A stretch of 64,000 nt of DNA from Symbiodinium kawagutii. Its lineage: Eukaryota; Sar; Dinophyceae; Suessiales; Symbiodiniaceae. The notes beneath the pieces are model-generated. The model was not told where the DNA came from, did no database searches, and saw only the letters and a list, made by a program, of their open reading frames with translations. Shown in pieces: positions 28,146-39,825 of the stretch (positions within the stretch are counted from its first letter, which is position 1; each line of letters opens with the position of its first letter). Position numbers and translations under genes: made by a program. The DNA lies in the NCBI GenBank assembly GCA_009767595.1, contig VSDK01018351.1, positions 443,250 through 507,249 of the forward strand, read 5' to 3'.

Positions 28146-28445
28146 TCACCTGAAGTGCCACCTCATCCGTGCAAAGTCCAATGTTTGAAATATCCTTGGC
28201 ATGCATCGAACTGCCTCCAACACTCTTGCTGGTGTGGCACACGGTGTCAGAATCACATCATGCCGAGTGCCTGTTCGCTTGGCATGCCAACCATTCATCA
28301 GCTGCCCTGCATCTAACTGCTGACGTCGCGCAAGCAAATAACAGCCGTCTGAAACACTGGAGAAGCTTCCCTTCGCGTTGAAGTTACAAGCGGCGGCCCC
28401 TATAGCAGTTCGTAGTCCTGCTAAAGTCGTTGGAGATTCCGACAT
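28146..28445 (-). CDS. Candidate first exon, unrecognised
   Basis: An ATG-initiated 99-codon frame (MSESPTTLAGLRTAIGAAAC...) that runs into a strong donor, TTCAG|GTGAAG. It may start the tentative gene that ends at 26894, but the exons between could not be phased. Confidence 0.25.
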   Translation of the reverse strand: MSESPTTLAGLRTAIGAAACNFNAKGSFSSVSDGCYLLARRQQLDAGQLMNGWHAKRTGTRHDVILTPCATPARVLEAVRCMPRIFQTLDFARMRWHFR

Positions 28446-29599
28446 GGCAGGCTGCGGCTCCTGTGTGGTCAGGTCTCAAAGCTCAACATCTCCAGCCTGC
28501 TGAAAGGGCTGCAAGCTGTTCCATGGATCCAGCAGTCTGAATGAGTTGCTAGAGAGGCTGGCGGCAAGTCCCTCTGGAGCCATTGCTACCCTCTGCTTTG
28601 GCTCAGTCCTGGCTTGCAGCCTACAAGGCCAGTAGATGCCAGTGGGGCCTATAGTTTACAGATGCTGACAGTTTGCAAAACAAGCGATCTGATGCAATCT
28701 GCAAATGGGCCTTTTATGGACCTTTGACCAGCATAGGCACTGACTTCTACAGGATTAAGCTGAGTCAGTTCCCATTCGCGCAAACTTGTGGATCTTGACA
28801 TCCGTCTCCTGCGTTGCCGATGACATAGCGCCTATGCAGGACAAAGTTGGATGGCCATGGCGTGTCAAGGCCTCAGCAACGCGAATCATGGCGATGAAAA
28901 GCTGTAGATACCTTGGAGGCTTTGGTGCATCTCGGTGCATCTTGATGCATCCTGGCGCCTGATGAATGTTTCGGTAGCAAAGGACGGGCTTTTGCAGCGC
29001 TTCGCTTCCGCCGCAGTTTCAGGTCACCAGATTTCGAAGTTGCAAAACGGTCATGTGGTGGGTCATGAGGTCGAGAACTCTTTCAAACCCTGGGAATTTG
29101 ACTGTGTGATACTGCGTAGCCGTTGAATTTGGTTGCCGTGCCGAAACTATTACTCCCCTGCATCACAAATATACAACAAACAGTTACTGCGGGTCTACAC
29201 CGGATCAGCCGCTTTGACTGAGAATGCTTCGGTGGTTTCCTCTTTTTGCAGCCAAAACTTTTCAATGTCCCAGCCTTCGCTGCCAACAGTCTGCACGAAA
29301 TGGCCACACAGCGACTGTGAGAATCGCAGCAGGATCTCCAGTCAGTACGTGCGAAGGCTGTACGCAATGCAAAACAAGCACAAGACCTCACGAGGCTGGA
29401 GAAACCAATCAATCTCCAATGCGAAACGACTCGACTGGTTGCAAGGGGCAACATCTTGGCATTTTCACTTTGGGCATGCAACATTCTTTGGAAACACACG
29501 GACATCACTGGCAATTCGGTGGCATTGTGTCTCCACACCGTAAGAGACCATTGCGGGGCAGGCTCAGTCCACCCCCAAGGTCTCAATCGAACTAGTGAC

Positions 29600-29719
29600 T
29601 TGCCATCACTTTTTGACGTGCCTCGGCACCTCGAGCGCAAACGCAAGGCAAGCTTTGATGCCACAGCCACGGCTGATCTCATTCTCAAAATGCAAAATTA
29701 CAAGCGAACATGCTTATGA
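29600..29719 (+). CDS. Candidate C-terminal exon, unrecognised
   Basis: A plus-strand frame ending LPSLFDVPRHLERKRKASFD and then ATADLILKMQNYKRTCL before a TGA, with a CTAG acceptor-like site just upstream. Three other frames are open nearby, so support is weak. Confidence 0.22.
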   Translation: MPSLFDVPRHLERKRKASFDATATADLILKMQNYKRTCL

Positions 29720-30190
29720 TGGAGATGGAATTGCAGCCACTGCACATGTTATGTCTTGATCCTTCTTCCCTTTGGCTCATTCCATGCAACTTTGAATCAA
29801 GTATCATCATTGATAGTAGCTAATTTTTGTTGGGAATCCCAACTGCAAGCTATGCGCCCGTATGTGACTAAACTTCTGATCCCCTCAACTCCCTATAAAG
29901 TCTTTCCACAACACCTTGTCCTTGTTTGTCCTTATGAACCCATCATCTGGCTGCTAATTATTGGCTGCTAGGTCAATGGGAAGAGGGCTTTGCTGTGTGT
30001 CCTGGTCTTAGTCTCAGTGTTTTTCTGATCCTGCTACCGAGCAGGTGAGAGATAGCAACTGCAGCAGCTGCCTTCTTGAGCGAACTGGCAACCATCCTTG
30101 TCCAACATTCTGGGGGTGCCAGCTTCTGACATTTCATGGTTTCACAATGTTTCACAGCGGGCTCGAAAAATACCCTCGGGAATACAAGGG

Positions 30191-30378
30191 GTGACGGTGG
30201 GTGCTTTGGGTGCGGATGCCAAGTTCACGGAGTTGAGGGGCCAACGGCTGCCGCTGTGGCGCTACCAACCGGAGAGCATGGCGCATGGCATCGCTCTCTC
30301 ATGGGCCGAGGGCACAAGTGAGGATAGGAAGCGCGCACTTTTCTGGCACGGTCAACCAGGGAGTGTACAATTCGACGC
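30191..30378 (+). CDS. Candidate exon, unrecognised
   Basis: A plus-strand frame with raised GC and CpG reads FTELRGQRLPLWRYQPES, then ALSWAEGTSEDRKRALFWHG, bounded by ATACAAG|GGG and GACGCCA|GTAGCA. No family recognised. Confidence 0.33.
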
Positions 30379-30409
30379 CAGTAGCATAAGAAATTGCGAT
30401 TTTTTGTGA

Positions 30410-32550
30410 TTTCAGCTTCGCTCAGTTTCAATTGTCAGCAGTTTTCTTTGGTTTGTTCGGGGTTTGAGCCCAAACACAAGGTCCTTCCCATGAGTCTCAG
30501 ACCAGCCTGGATTTGTTGTCGATTCACGCGACCAGGCGAGACTCCACAAGAAACTCCCTGTGAGGCGTGGAAGATCGGATGAAGATTGGATGATCCACCC
30601 ACTGTCCAAGCTTGACCAGGAAGTTGCCGGTGCCAGTGGAAAACACATGCTGCGCTAAACATGACAAAGGACCTGAAGAAAACCGGGGTGATACCTTCGC
30701 CGCTACTTTATACCAAAGCTGTCCAACTGATGGCACCTGCGTTCTACCATCCTCTTGCCTCTTGATGGTCATGTAGCATGGGCTACTTGGATGAGCAAAT
30801 ACAGTACATGCTCGGCCCTCAATGTGTATCTCCTGGGAGACTGTTGGGGTTGCGAGCTTGAACACCTTCTGCTCGTCTAAGTGCTCATGGGTCACGGAAA
30901 AGTTCACTGACAGTCCCCCCCAAGACTGGAAGGTACAGCTCTACATCACAGGAATTTTGAAGCTCTTTATGGCTAGATCTCCGAGGGGCCTGCGTGGACT
31001 GAACATACGTACAAAAGCTCAAGTCATCTCTCATGAACAAAGTTTTGACGGAAGCCATTTTTCTAAAAGAAACGTTTAGAAGAGTTCTTGTTGCATCTGT
31101 GAAATGCTGTAACGGCACTGATACATGGAGCATCCACCTGAGGACCTAAATGTTGACTGACTCGATAGCTTTTTGCCTACTGCCGAAGGGGAGTGAGGAA
31201 AGTGCCGCCTTCTGCACGACCCACACATGGTCCACATTTTGTGCGGCAGCATCTGCTTGACTTCATTAAAATCAAGTTACACCAATTCATTGAGAAATGC
31301 TTCTGCGCCCTTTGCCTGGTTTTGACATGTTTCAACCACACGATGTAGGTCGGGGCAGAAACACAAAGGTCACAGAACGCTGGGCGCGAGGGTGGAGTTG
31401 GACTGACGGCAAGAATGTGAGCATCTTATCAGGGCTTCTAGCTTTCAATCTGCTCTCATCTCCAAGCAAAAAAAAGGTGTCCCACTCAAGGATCAAAGCA
31501 GCGTTCTTCTTTCTTGGCCAAAAGCGTAACGACATGTACCGACATGATCTGCTCACAGCACATCTCATCCGTACAGTTCCCGGATGTCAGCCAGTCCAGC
31601 TCAAGCAGCTGTTCCACACCGGATCGGTCTTCTATCTCTCTAGTGCCATCATTCGGGATCAGTCTTACCCAAGGCAATTTCTGAATGGTTGATGATTTCT
31701 CCTGCACACTCGAAAGCAAGCAAACTGGCAAAAGTGCTTGAGACCTCTCCAAACTTGCCACGTTGAGCGCCAACTCAGCTCAGCCCTGCCACCTGCTATG
31801 GCAACTTTCCAAAGAGAAAGCATGGCTTGGGTGGGTGACTTTTGGATTGTTGATTGCCGGCATCCCACAAGTCCAGCATCACAAAGCATACAACTTGTAC
31901 TACCTTGAGCAGCACACTTTTCCGTCAAATAATCAGCTACTGGTTGCTTGATGTTGCTTGCAATACAACAGTGAAGGAACTGAGAGCTCGGCACGTGGGA
32001 AACACGACAGCCGTTCACAGGTGAAGAGATTGAGCCGCGGCATTTTTCCCCAGAGAAGGTGTTCTTTGAACTCTCCAAGCAGGGGAAGGACCTAATGGAG
32101 CCTAATGGAGCTATCCAACTGTCAAACATGTCGGCGGAAGCCTCCATTGCAACGGAAGCATCCAGCCATGACATGCCAGGGCCATGTCATCTAGCAGCCA
32201 TATAGTGGATCGCATTGGAATGACGCGAGTCTGTCCACTTTATCCAACGTGCACAACTGGTTCGCTACTGAAAAATCCCAGGGCTTGCACGAAGTTGACG
32301 ATACACAGCAAAGCGACCACAACAATCCCGTTCTTCTCCCTTGAAATTTAAGAAATTCCAAGGACGCTTTGTGAAGTGTGGCGTTTGCGGATTTGAAGAT
32401 CCAAAAGGGACATCCACAAAAGCACATTTGTTGATAGGGCCTTTGGGCCATCACGTCTTTCACCTCTAGGTCGGCAAAGCGGCACTCTCACTGGAGCTGG
32501 TGGCTGGCTCATCATGTTGTCACAATGTGCATCTTGCCCCCTCGTGCATT
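30410..32550. other. No assignable gene
   Basis: Plus-strand (31297-31692) and minus-strand (31665-32174) frames of 131-169 codons overlap other open frames. No family, repeat or splice series seen. Confidence 0.55.
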
Positions 32551-32604
32551 CCCATTGATTCACCGCAAAGCTATGGGACAACAAGTGGGTCGGGGAAAAG
32601 CAGG

Positions 32605-32820
32605 GCTAAAGATTGGATGGGTCGGCAACAGGTTCTCATTGCAAACTAACGTGGATCTTTGCGAAATACGGGGTCTGAAGAAGATGTGTGTCGTGGCTCG
32701 TCCATGATGCTAAAATTTCCTCGAGCTACCTGGCTTTACTTGTTGGTTGGTCCCAACCATTTCCTGGATGTTTACTTCCTGACACTGGCTCTACTCACTA
32801 AATTACCCCTGGAAAAACAC
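32605..32820. repeat. Insertion in array unit 1 (about 216 bp)
   Basis: Units 2 and 3 read straight from GTGAGTAGAGGGAAAGCC to CGTGCAAGTTACC. Unit 1 has the related GTGGGTCGGGGAAAAGC, then about 216 bp, then the same continuation. No terminal repeats seen. Confidence 0.55.
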
Positions 32821-32828
32821 AAAAATTC

Positions 32829-33056
32829 GTGCAAGTTACCATCTTCACTCTCCTGAGCAATACTCAGGCTTGGGGGCATTCTGCAAAAGGAGGTGGAGTT
32901 CTCCACCTTGAAACCCTTCAATGCCTGATCAAGGAGCTTCAAGCAGTGCCCAAAAAGACAAGAAGCCAAGGGCATGAAAACCCTGTTTGCTTCAAGTTTC
33001 ACAATGGCTGGGATGAGAAACAACTGCCCGTGAAATTGGCCAGGTCAGTCGACTAA
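32829..33056 (+). other. 75-codon ORF kept in all three array units
   Basis: Encodes LHLETLQCLIKELQAVPKK and CFKFHNGWDEKQLPVKLAR. The same frame is open at 34647-34874 and 37424-37651 with three amino-acid differences in total. All observed changes alter residues, so purifying selection is not shown. No ATG in good context and no family recognised. Confidence 0.3.
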
Positions 33057-35682
33057 AGACCATCATGGCTCAGCTACAATTCTGCCTTCTAAGGCTAGAG
33101 GTTGCAAAGTGTCGTGCTTGGATATCTTGGCCAACGCACTCACAGGACCGAATCTTCTGCGTCATCCAATGTCTGGAAGGAGTGCCTGAGCAAAACTAAG
33201 ACATGCGTGGCGTCATCAGCACACAAACAACCCCCAGTCTTATGACGGCGTAATGCAGCTGCTCAAGATGCCTCTGAGGCTGCTTGGATCGCACAGCATG
33301 ACATCAGCAATCTGCCAATCCCATCCCATGCATCAACTCGTCTTGTCATCAGCTTTGTTGCGATCCACATCTGAATGAGGCTTCTGCTTTTATTGCTCGG
33401 GGTAGGCAGTCTATCTGCATTGCAGTCTGCCCATACGGTAGTTTGAGGGGCAGCACCAATGCGTGGTAGTTTGGCCAAGCGAAAACATCGAAGATATCAT
33501 GCGAGCACCGATGTCTTACAGTCATGAAGATACCGAGATGGTGCAATAAATGTGGGGAACCTCAGCAAGTTTGTGGAATGCAGAGTGCAGTTGTCACATG
33601 TTGGGAAGCTGGAGCGCGTGGAAATTCAACTTGGCTCAGGCTGATGCTTTTGTACATGCATTTGATCGCTGGGCCAAGCCTTTAGCTTGACAAAACGCCG
33701 GCCCCAGGTTCGAACTAGTCCACCCTCATGAGTCTCGAAGTCTACAACTCAGAATTGCCTCTGCTCAATGGAAAACCCGAAAGTCATCTGCACTGCATCG
33801 TGCAAATCCATGCAAGCAGCAGATGCTTGGATAGGAGCAGTCGACTTTCTCGACCTCACCTCACATCTGCCGCTTGGCCTGCATCCATCACGGAACTGCA
33901 CTGGCAACAGCTCATCTTTGCAGCTCTGCCTTTCTCCTCAACACTTGGTAGCCGTTGGCAGACTGGACAGCGGGAGGAAATGCTGAACAGCCCTGACCTC
34001 AAAGACACATTTTGCAGATTCACTGCCCAGTTGTGTTCAAGTTTGTTGCATACTTGACCAGGAAGAAATTATCCAAAGAAGAAAAAGCGGCCCTCTGCAT
34101 CTATAGTTCAATCATATGCCATGCTTCACGCTCTCATGCAAACTTGCCCCGATTCCAGTTTTCAAGAAGTGTGCTTGGTCACGATGCTGCTTTCTGATGC
34201 AGGATGCCGCACACTCTGATTCCAAAGTCTTGTGTGACCTCGCCTGACGCCTTAGTCAACACTGACCCCACTGCTCATGCTGCATTGGAGCTGACGCTTT
34301 CAGACCTGTGCAAAGCCCATACGCAAGACTTGAGACCATTTTGTGGCCTCACCTGGACCTTTGTCCGAATCTGCGGCCGGCAGGACCGGGCCTCCAAACT
34401 CTCAACAAGTCTATGCACGACTGCAGGAGCAACGGAGCAGAGTAATTTTTCACAAAGGCTGAAACATCAGCATATCCTGAGGTGAACTTCCCTCTTAACT
34501 TTCGAAGTGCTAGTGCTTGCCCTCAAATTGTCCGGCCCCCAAGTTTGCACCGCAGTCTTTCACAATTTTGTGGGACTTCCCCACCCCCGTCGATTCACAA
34601 CAATACTATGGGGCAACAAGTGAGTAGAGGGAAAGCCTAGAAATCCGTGCAAGTTACCATCTTCACTCTCCTGAGCAATACTCAGGCTTGGGGGCATTCT
34701 GCAAAACGAGGTGGAGTTCTCCACCTTGAAACCCTTCAATGCCTGATCAAGGAGCTTCAAGCAGTGCCCAAAAAGACAAGAAGCCAAGGGCGTGAAAACC
34801 CTGTTTGCTTCAAGTTTCACAATGGCTGGGATGAGAAACAACTGCTCGTGAAATTGGCCAGGTCAGTCGACTAAAGACCATCATGGCTCAGCTACAATTC
34901 TGCCTTTTAAGGCTAGAGGTTGCAAAGTGTCATGCTTGGATATCTTGGCCAACGCACTCACAGGACCGAATCTTCTGCGTCATCCAATGTCTGGAAGGAG
35001 TGCCTGAGCAAAACTAAGACATGCGTGGCGTCATCAGCACACAAACAACCCCCAGTCTTATGACGGCGTAATGCAGCTGCTCAAGATGCCTCTGAGGCTG
35101 CTTGGATCGCACAGCATGACATCAGCAATCTGCCAATCTCATCCCATGCATCAACTCGTCTTGTCATCAGCTTTGTTGCGATCCACATCTGAATGAGGCT
35201 TCTGCTTTTATTGCTCGGGGTAGGCAGTCTATCTGCATTGCAGTCTGCCCATACGGTAGTTTGAGGGGCAGCACCAATGCGTGGTAGTTTGGCCAAGCGA
35301 AAACATCGAAGATATCATGCGAGCACCGATGTCTTACAGTCATGAAGATACCGAGATGGTGCAATAAATGTGGGGAACCTCAGCAAGTTTGTGGAATGCA
35401 GAGTGCAGTTGTCACATGTTGGGAAGCTGGAGCGCGTGGAAATTCAACTTGGCTCAGGATGATGCTTTTGTACATGCATTTGATCGCTGGGCCAAGCCTT
35501 TAGCTTGACAAAACGCCGGCCCCAGGTTCGAACTAGTGCACATTGGATAAGCATACAGGGTCCAAATAGCTCCAGCAAATGGTAGCAGGAGTCTCGGAGT
35601 CTACAACTCCAGCGGGAAGACCTGAAGTTTATATTTGCCTTTGCTCAATGGAAAACCCGAAAGTTATCTGCAGTGCATCGTG

Positions 35683-36581
35683 GCCTATCCGTCAGGACTG
35701 GAAGTCTTCAGGCTGCACTGGCAGGACTGACATCTTAGTGCATGGAGATAATCTAAGCCGTCGTTTCAAGGAAAAATGTGCATAATCGTGGGCGAAAGCT
35801 ACCACCTTGAAATACAACACTCATGACTGGCTCAAATGCTGCAAGCTGATCGTGGTGGGTTGCGGCGACATGAGGCTCAGAAAAGATGAGGTGGCATTGG
35901 CTAGTTTGCTTGCATTGGCCCATGCAAGAGCACAAGCCTCGCCTGCTCGCAGGCCAGATTCTGACTGAGTCTTCCTTTGCTATCTTAGCCACACATCTCC
36001 GTTGATGGACTGGCCATAGCAGGTCTGTAGACTTGTGCGACGACGGCACATGTACATGGGTCACAGGGAACGCCAAGCTTTCTCCACGCAGAGGCAAATG
36101 CATTCGGAAAGTGACGGAGCAGTGAGACTTTCCTGGTCGTGCTCCAGAAAAGGAGCAAGCACGAACGACAATATATAGATCATTTGTGGGCCCCTGCAAA
36201 TGTACGTCGGCAACACCTGTGACTTGCTTGGATGGGTATCCCAGTCACGGACAGACCCTGCCACTGAGGCATCTTGTCATATCTTGTACACTTAGTTGTT
36301 TGGCCTTCAACTTGGGCAAGTGAACTAGCAGGCTTGGGGGTGGAGCGGGGTAGGGGTTGAAATTCCGGAAGCGGTGTGTCACATGCGCCCGACACATCCA
36401 GAAATCCACCTGCAACCCAGTCTATCCGGGAACTTGCTAGTTGGGCTCTCTGATTACCATGAGGAGCCGTCCGCGGTGGCCTGATGTCAACGCTCCTGCA
36501 TGCCCTACCCGTATGCTAGTCATGTCGCAGCCTCAAAACTTTAGGGTGCTGCTCTGAGTTTTATCTCATGCCCCGGTGCAG
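35683..36581. mobile_element. Insertion in array unit 2 (about 0.9 kb)
   Basis: Part B of unit 1 runs from CTGCATCGTG directly to CAAATCCATG. In unit 2 the two halves are 0.9 kb apart. The insert has a 148-codon minus-strand frame (35753-36199, TTG or GTG start only) without a recognised domain. No clear target duplication. Confidence 0.5.
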
Positions 36582-38260
36582 GGCAAATCTACGCGTGCAA
36601 CTTGTTTGGATAGGAGCAATCGGGTTTCTGAACCTCACCTCACGTCTGCCGCTTGGCCTGCATCGATTACGGAACTACGCTGGCAACAGCTCATCTTTGC
36701 AGCTCTGCCTTTTTCCGCAGCACTTGGTAGCCGTTGGCAGGCTGGACAGCAGGAGGAATGCTGAACAGCCCTGACCTCAAAAGCACATTTTGCAGATTCA
36801 CTGCCAAGTTGTGTTCAAGTTTGTCGCATACACTACCAGGAGGAAATTATCCAAAGAAGAACAGGCGGCCCTCTGCATCTATAGTTCAATCATATGCCAT
36901 GCTTCACGCTCTCATGCAAACTTGCCCCGATTCCAGTTTTCAAGAAGTGTGCTTGGTCACGATGCTGCTTTCTGATGCAGGATGCCGCACACTCTGATTC
37001 CAAAGTCTTGTGTGACCTCGCCTGACGCCTTAGTCAACACTGACCCCACTGCTCATGCTGCATTGGAGCTGACGCTTTCAGACCTGTGCAAAGCCCATAC
37101 GCAAGACTTGAGACCATTTTGTGGCCTCACCTGGACCTTTGTCCGAATCTGCGGCCAGCAGGACCGGGCCTCCAAACTCTCAACAAGTCTATGCACGACT
37201 GAAAGAGCAACGGAGCAGAGTAATTTTTCACAAAGGCTGAAACATCAGCGTGCCTAAGGGGAACTTCCCTCTTAACTTTCGAAGTGCTAGTGCCTGCCCT
37301 CAAATTGTCTGGCCCCCAAGTTTGCACCGCAGTCTTTCACAATTTTGTGGGACTTCCCAACACCCGTCGGTTCACAACAATGCTATGGGGCAACAAGTGA
37401 GTAGAGGGAAAGCCTAGAAATCCGTGCAAGTTACCATCTTCACTCTCCTGAGCAATACTCAGGCTTGGGGGCATTCTGCAAAACGAGGTGGAGTTCTCCA
37501 CCTTGAAACCCTTCAATGCCTGATCAAGGAGCTTCAAGCAGTGCCCAAAAAGACAAGAAGCCAAGGGCATGAAAACCCTGTTTGCTTCAAGTTTCACAAT
37601 GGCTGGGATGAGAAACAACTGCTCGTGAAATTGGCCAGGTCAGTCGACTAAAGACCATCATGGCTCAGCTACAATTCTGCCTTCTAAGGCTAGAGGTTGC
37701 AAAGTGTGGTGCTTGGATATCTTGGCCAACGCACTCACAGGACCGAATCTTCTGCGTCATCCAATGTCTGGAAGGAGTGCCTGAGCAAAACTAAAACGTG
37801 CGTGGCGTCAGCTGATGAAGCTGCTCTAGATCCACTCGATGCTGTTTGGACAGCACCGCTATCAGGTCACTGATATCCAAAGTTCAGCAGGTCCTTCTGT
37901 GGTTTGTCTGCATAGAAGCGCCGTCTATCTGAGTTGGGCTGGCTTTATTACTGAGAATTGACGAACAACCTTTTACCCAAAGAGGCAGAGGCGGCTCTCT
38001 GCGCCTAGAGTTCAATGGTGGAATGCTTTATACTTTTACCTGGACTTGGGCACAATACTGCTTTCTGCAGCATGCCGTTCTGATTCCAGAATCTTGTGAC
38101 CTCGCCTGAGGCACTTCGGAACGGCTTTCAACACTGAACCCAAAGAGCTGTTGATGCCTTTTGGAGTGCGCAAGGCGCATAAAAATTGAACCTATTTTGT
38201 GGGCATCCGACTTGTATCCCACTTGTATCCCGTTGTCACTCGAAGAAACCAATATTTTTG

Positions 38261-39382
38261 GGGAACTTCGAAGCCTATGACTACTCTATGAGGCATGACT
38301 TGGTCAAAAGGAAAGCCTGTGGCAACCGGTGCCATGCCAGCCGTCCAATCTCAAAGGACCCGTACCCAGGCTGTGCCCCTGTGTGCTCCATTTTGAGACT
38401 TGGGAAGTTTTCAAAATTCTCCATTCTTCCCATTTTTCTTCCCTTCTTCCCTTCCATTTTACGCATGTCTCGTGTTTGTTGCTTTTTGGTTCCCTGAGTT
38501 CACTGAAGAGTTGGGTGAACCCGTCGGCCGCAACGGGCGCGTCTGATGTGTCAAGTGCAGTCAAGCTTTCTGTACCCAATTTTTCCCTTGCCTTGAGGAG
38601 GGGCCAGCATGGAAGCAATGAAAGGTTCCATATCAACCTGCCGAGGTCATGGTTTCCCCTAGCTCTTTTGAGAACAGGCGGCTGGCGCAACATAAACTGA
38701 AACACACAGCGGTTCAATTTTTTTGCTGAATGTGCAAGGCACAGCTTGGAGCGCACACGGAGCAAAATTAAAACCCATTTGCAGAATGCAAAGGCTACAT
38801 CTGTCTGCCAAATGGCAAGGATAAGAAAGTCTTTTGGTGGACTTAAGTGGCATGTCCTCCGATTCTACCGATGAAAAATAAAAGCTATCGAGTCCCTGAA
38901 TAAGGCACTATGTTGACAAAGGGATGTATTGCACAAGAACGCGTGTCAAAAATTGTTTGCCCCGTGGAACATGCTGATTCCGCATTGCCCCTTCCAACTT
39001 TTTCAAGAATTTTTGTATCTTTTGATGGTCGGATAATGGTGGATTGCAAAGTTTGTCACCTTTGAAGACCTAGAAACCTCCCTGGGACTCTCCAAGCAGT
39101 TCCAGGACAACAAAACGCAGGCTTGACCAGGACCTGGTCATCACCTCCCCACACTGCAGTCCATGGACTTGCGCAAGGCACGGAGGCCTCTGACCCAGTG
39201 CTTGAAACGGACAACCGGCGGTGAAGGTTACATCCCACGTTCGGGTCAGTCTTGCCTCAAGTATACGCGAAAAGTTGACAGCAATAAACTGCAAATTGAT
39301 GCTTTGGTGGTGCATCTGCAGTTGATTAAGTAGGTAGTTGTTCTTCCTCTGATCCTATTCTTTTCTGAACAATCTGAAAGCA
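38261..39382. other. No assignable gene
   Basis: A minus-strand 153-codon frame (38304-38765) contains the coding-like stretch SDAPVAADGFTQLFSELREP but begins and ends in T-rich, low-complexity sequence. Not called. Confidence 0.5.
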
Positions 39383-39520
39383 GGTGGAGGGCTTGCAGCT
39401 TGAGATTCAGGCAGCAGCGCAAAAAATCATTGCCAGTCACGAAGTGTGCCCACGCATGGCACCCAGAGTGATGCGGATGCTTCTCATCCACATGCTGGTT
39501 CTTCACGGACTTGATCAAAC
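39383..39520 (+). CDS. Candidate internal exon, unrecognised
   Basis: After acceptor CTGAAAGCAG a plus-strand frame reads VEGLQLEIQAAAQKIIASHE and then RVMRMLLIHMLVLHGLD, strongly helical. The 3' boundary is unknown. No family recognised. Confidence 0.28.
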
Positions 39521-39585
39521 AGAATTGCTCACCCTACAGTCTTGCCAAAAATTGCCAAAAATCGTGGCTGTGAGAAATCCTGCCG

Positions 39586-39825
39586 TCAGATCCCAAAACC
39601 CGTGGTGCCAATGTCTGCAATGTAAAAGGTCAGCCTTGGGGTCCCAAAATTGGTCGGAAGGATTCGGAACGTGCCTGAGCAACTGGAGTTTTTGGCACCC
39701 AAATAAGGCACCAATTTCACGTGCTGACCAATGGCCATGGCACCACTCAACAGCAAAATGTCCAGATGGCAGGGTTGGGGAGTCAGCGGCACATCATCAT
39801 CGAATGTCAAGATAACGTCAATGTC
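39586..39825 (-). CDS. Candidate terminal exon, unrecognised gene
   Basis: Seventy-nine codons and a stop after acceptor GCTAAG|GAC: DIDVILTFDDDVPLT, LDILLLSGAMAIGQHVKL, LTFYIADIGTTGFGI. Composition is balanced and strand-like, as in a folded domain. No other exon of the gene could be joined with confidence; the Cys-rich ORF 2 kb upstream on the same strand is one possible partner. Confidence 0.4.
   Translation of the reverse strand, partial: DIDVILTFDDDVPLTPQPCHLDILLLSGAMAIGQHVKLVPYLGAKNSSCSGTFRILPTNFGTPRLTFYIADIGTTGFGI

Larger units (their letters stand above)
32555..38260. repeat. Three-unit tandem array (parts A and B)
   Basis: Part A: 32555-33720, 34560-35539, 37335-37810. Part B: 33725-34560, 35600-37335 (interrupted), and a decayed copy at about 37960-38200. 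A copies 1 and 2 align with a constant offset of 1819 bp for 890 bp with few substitutions; unit 2 to 3 offset is about 2776 bp. Homology of unit 3 fades after 37.8 kb but is traceable, for example in CTCGCCTGA. The array arose by tandem duplication followed by separate insertions. Confidence 0.9.

Noticed and set aside
29083..29688. 201-codon minus-strand ORF
   Set aside because: Two plus-strand frames over the same bases are equally open; residue composition (Ser/Arg/Cys-rich) and lack of motifs suggest chance.
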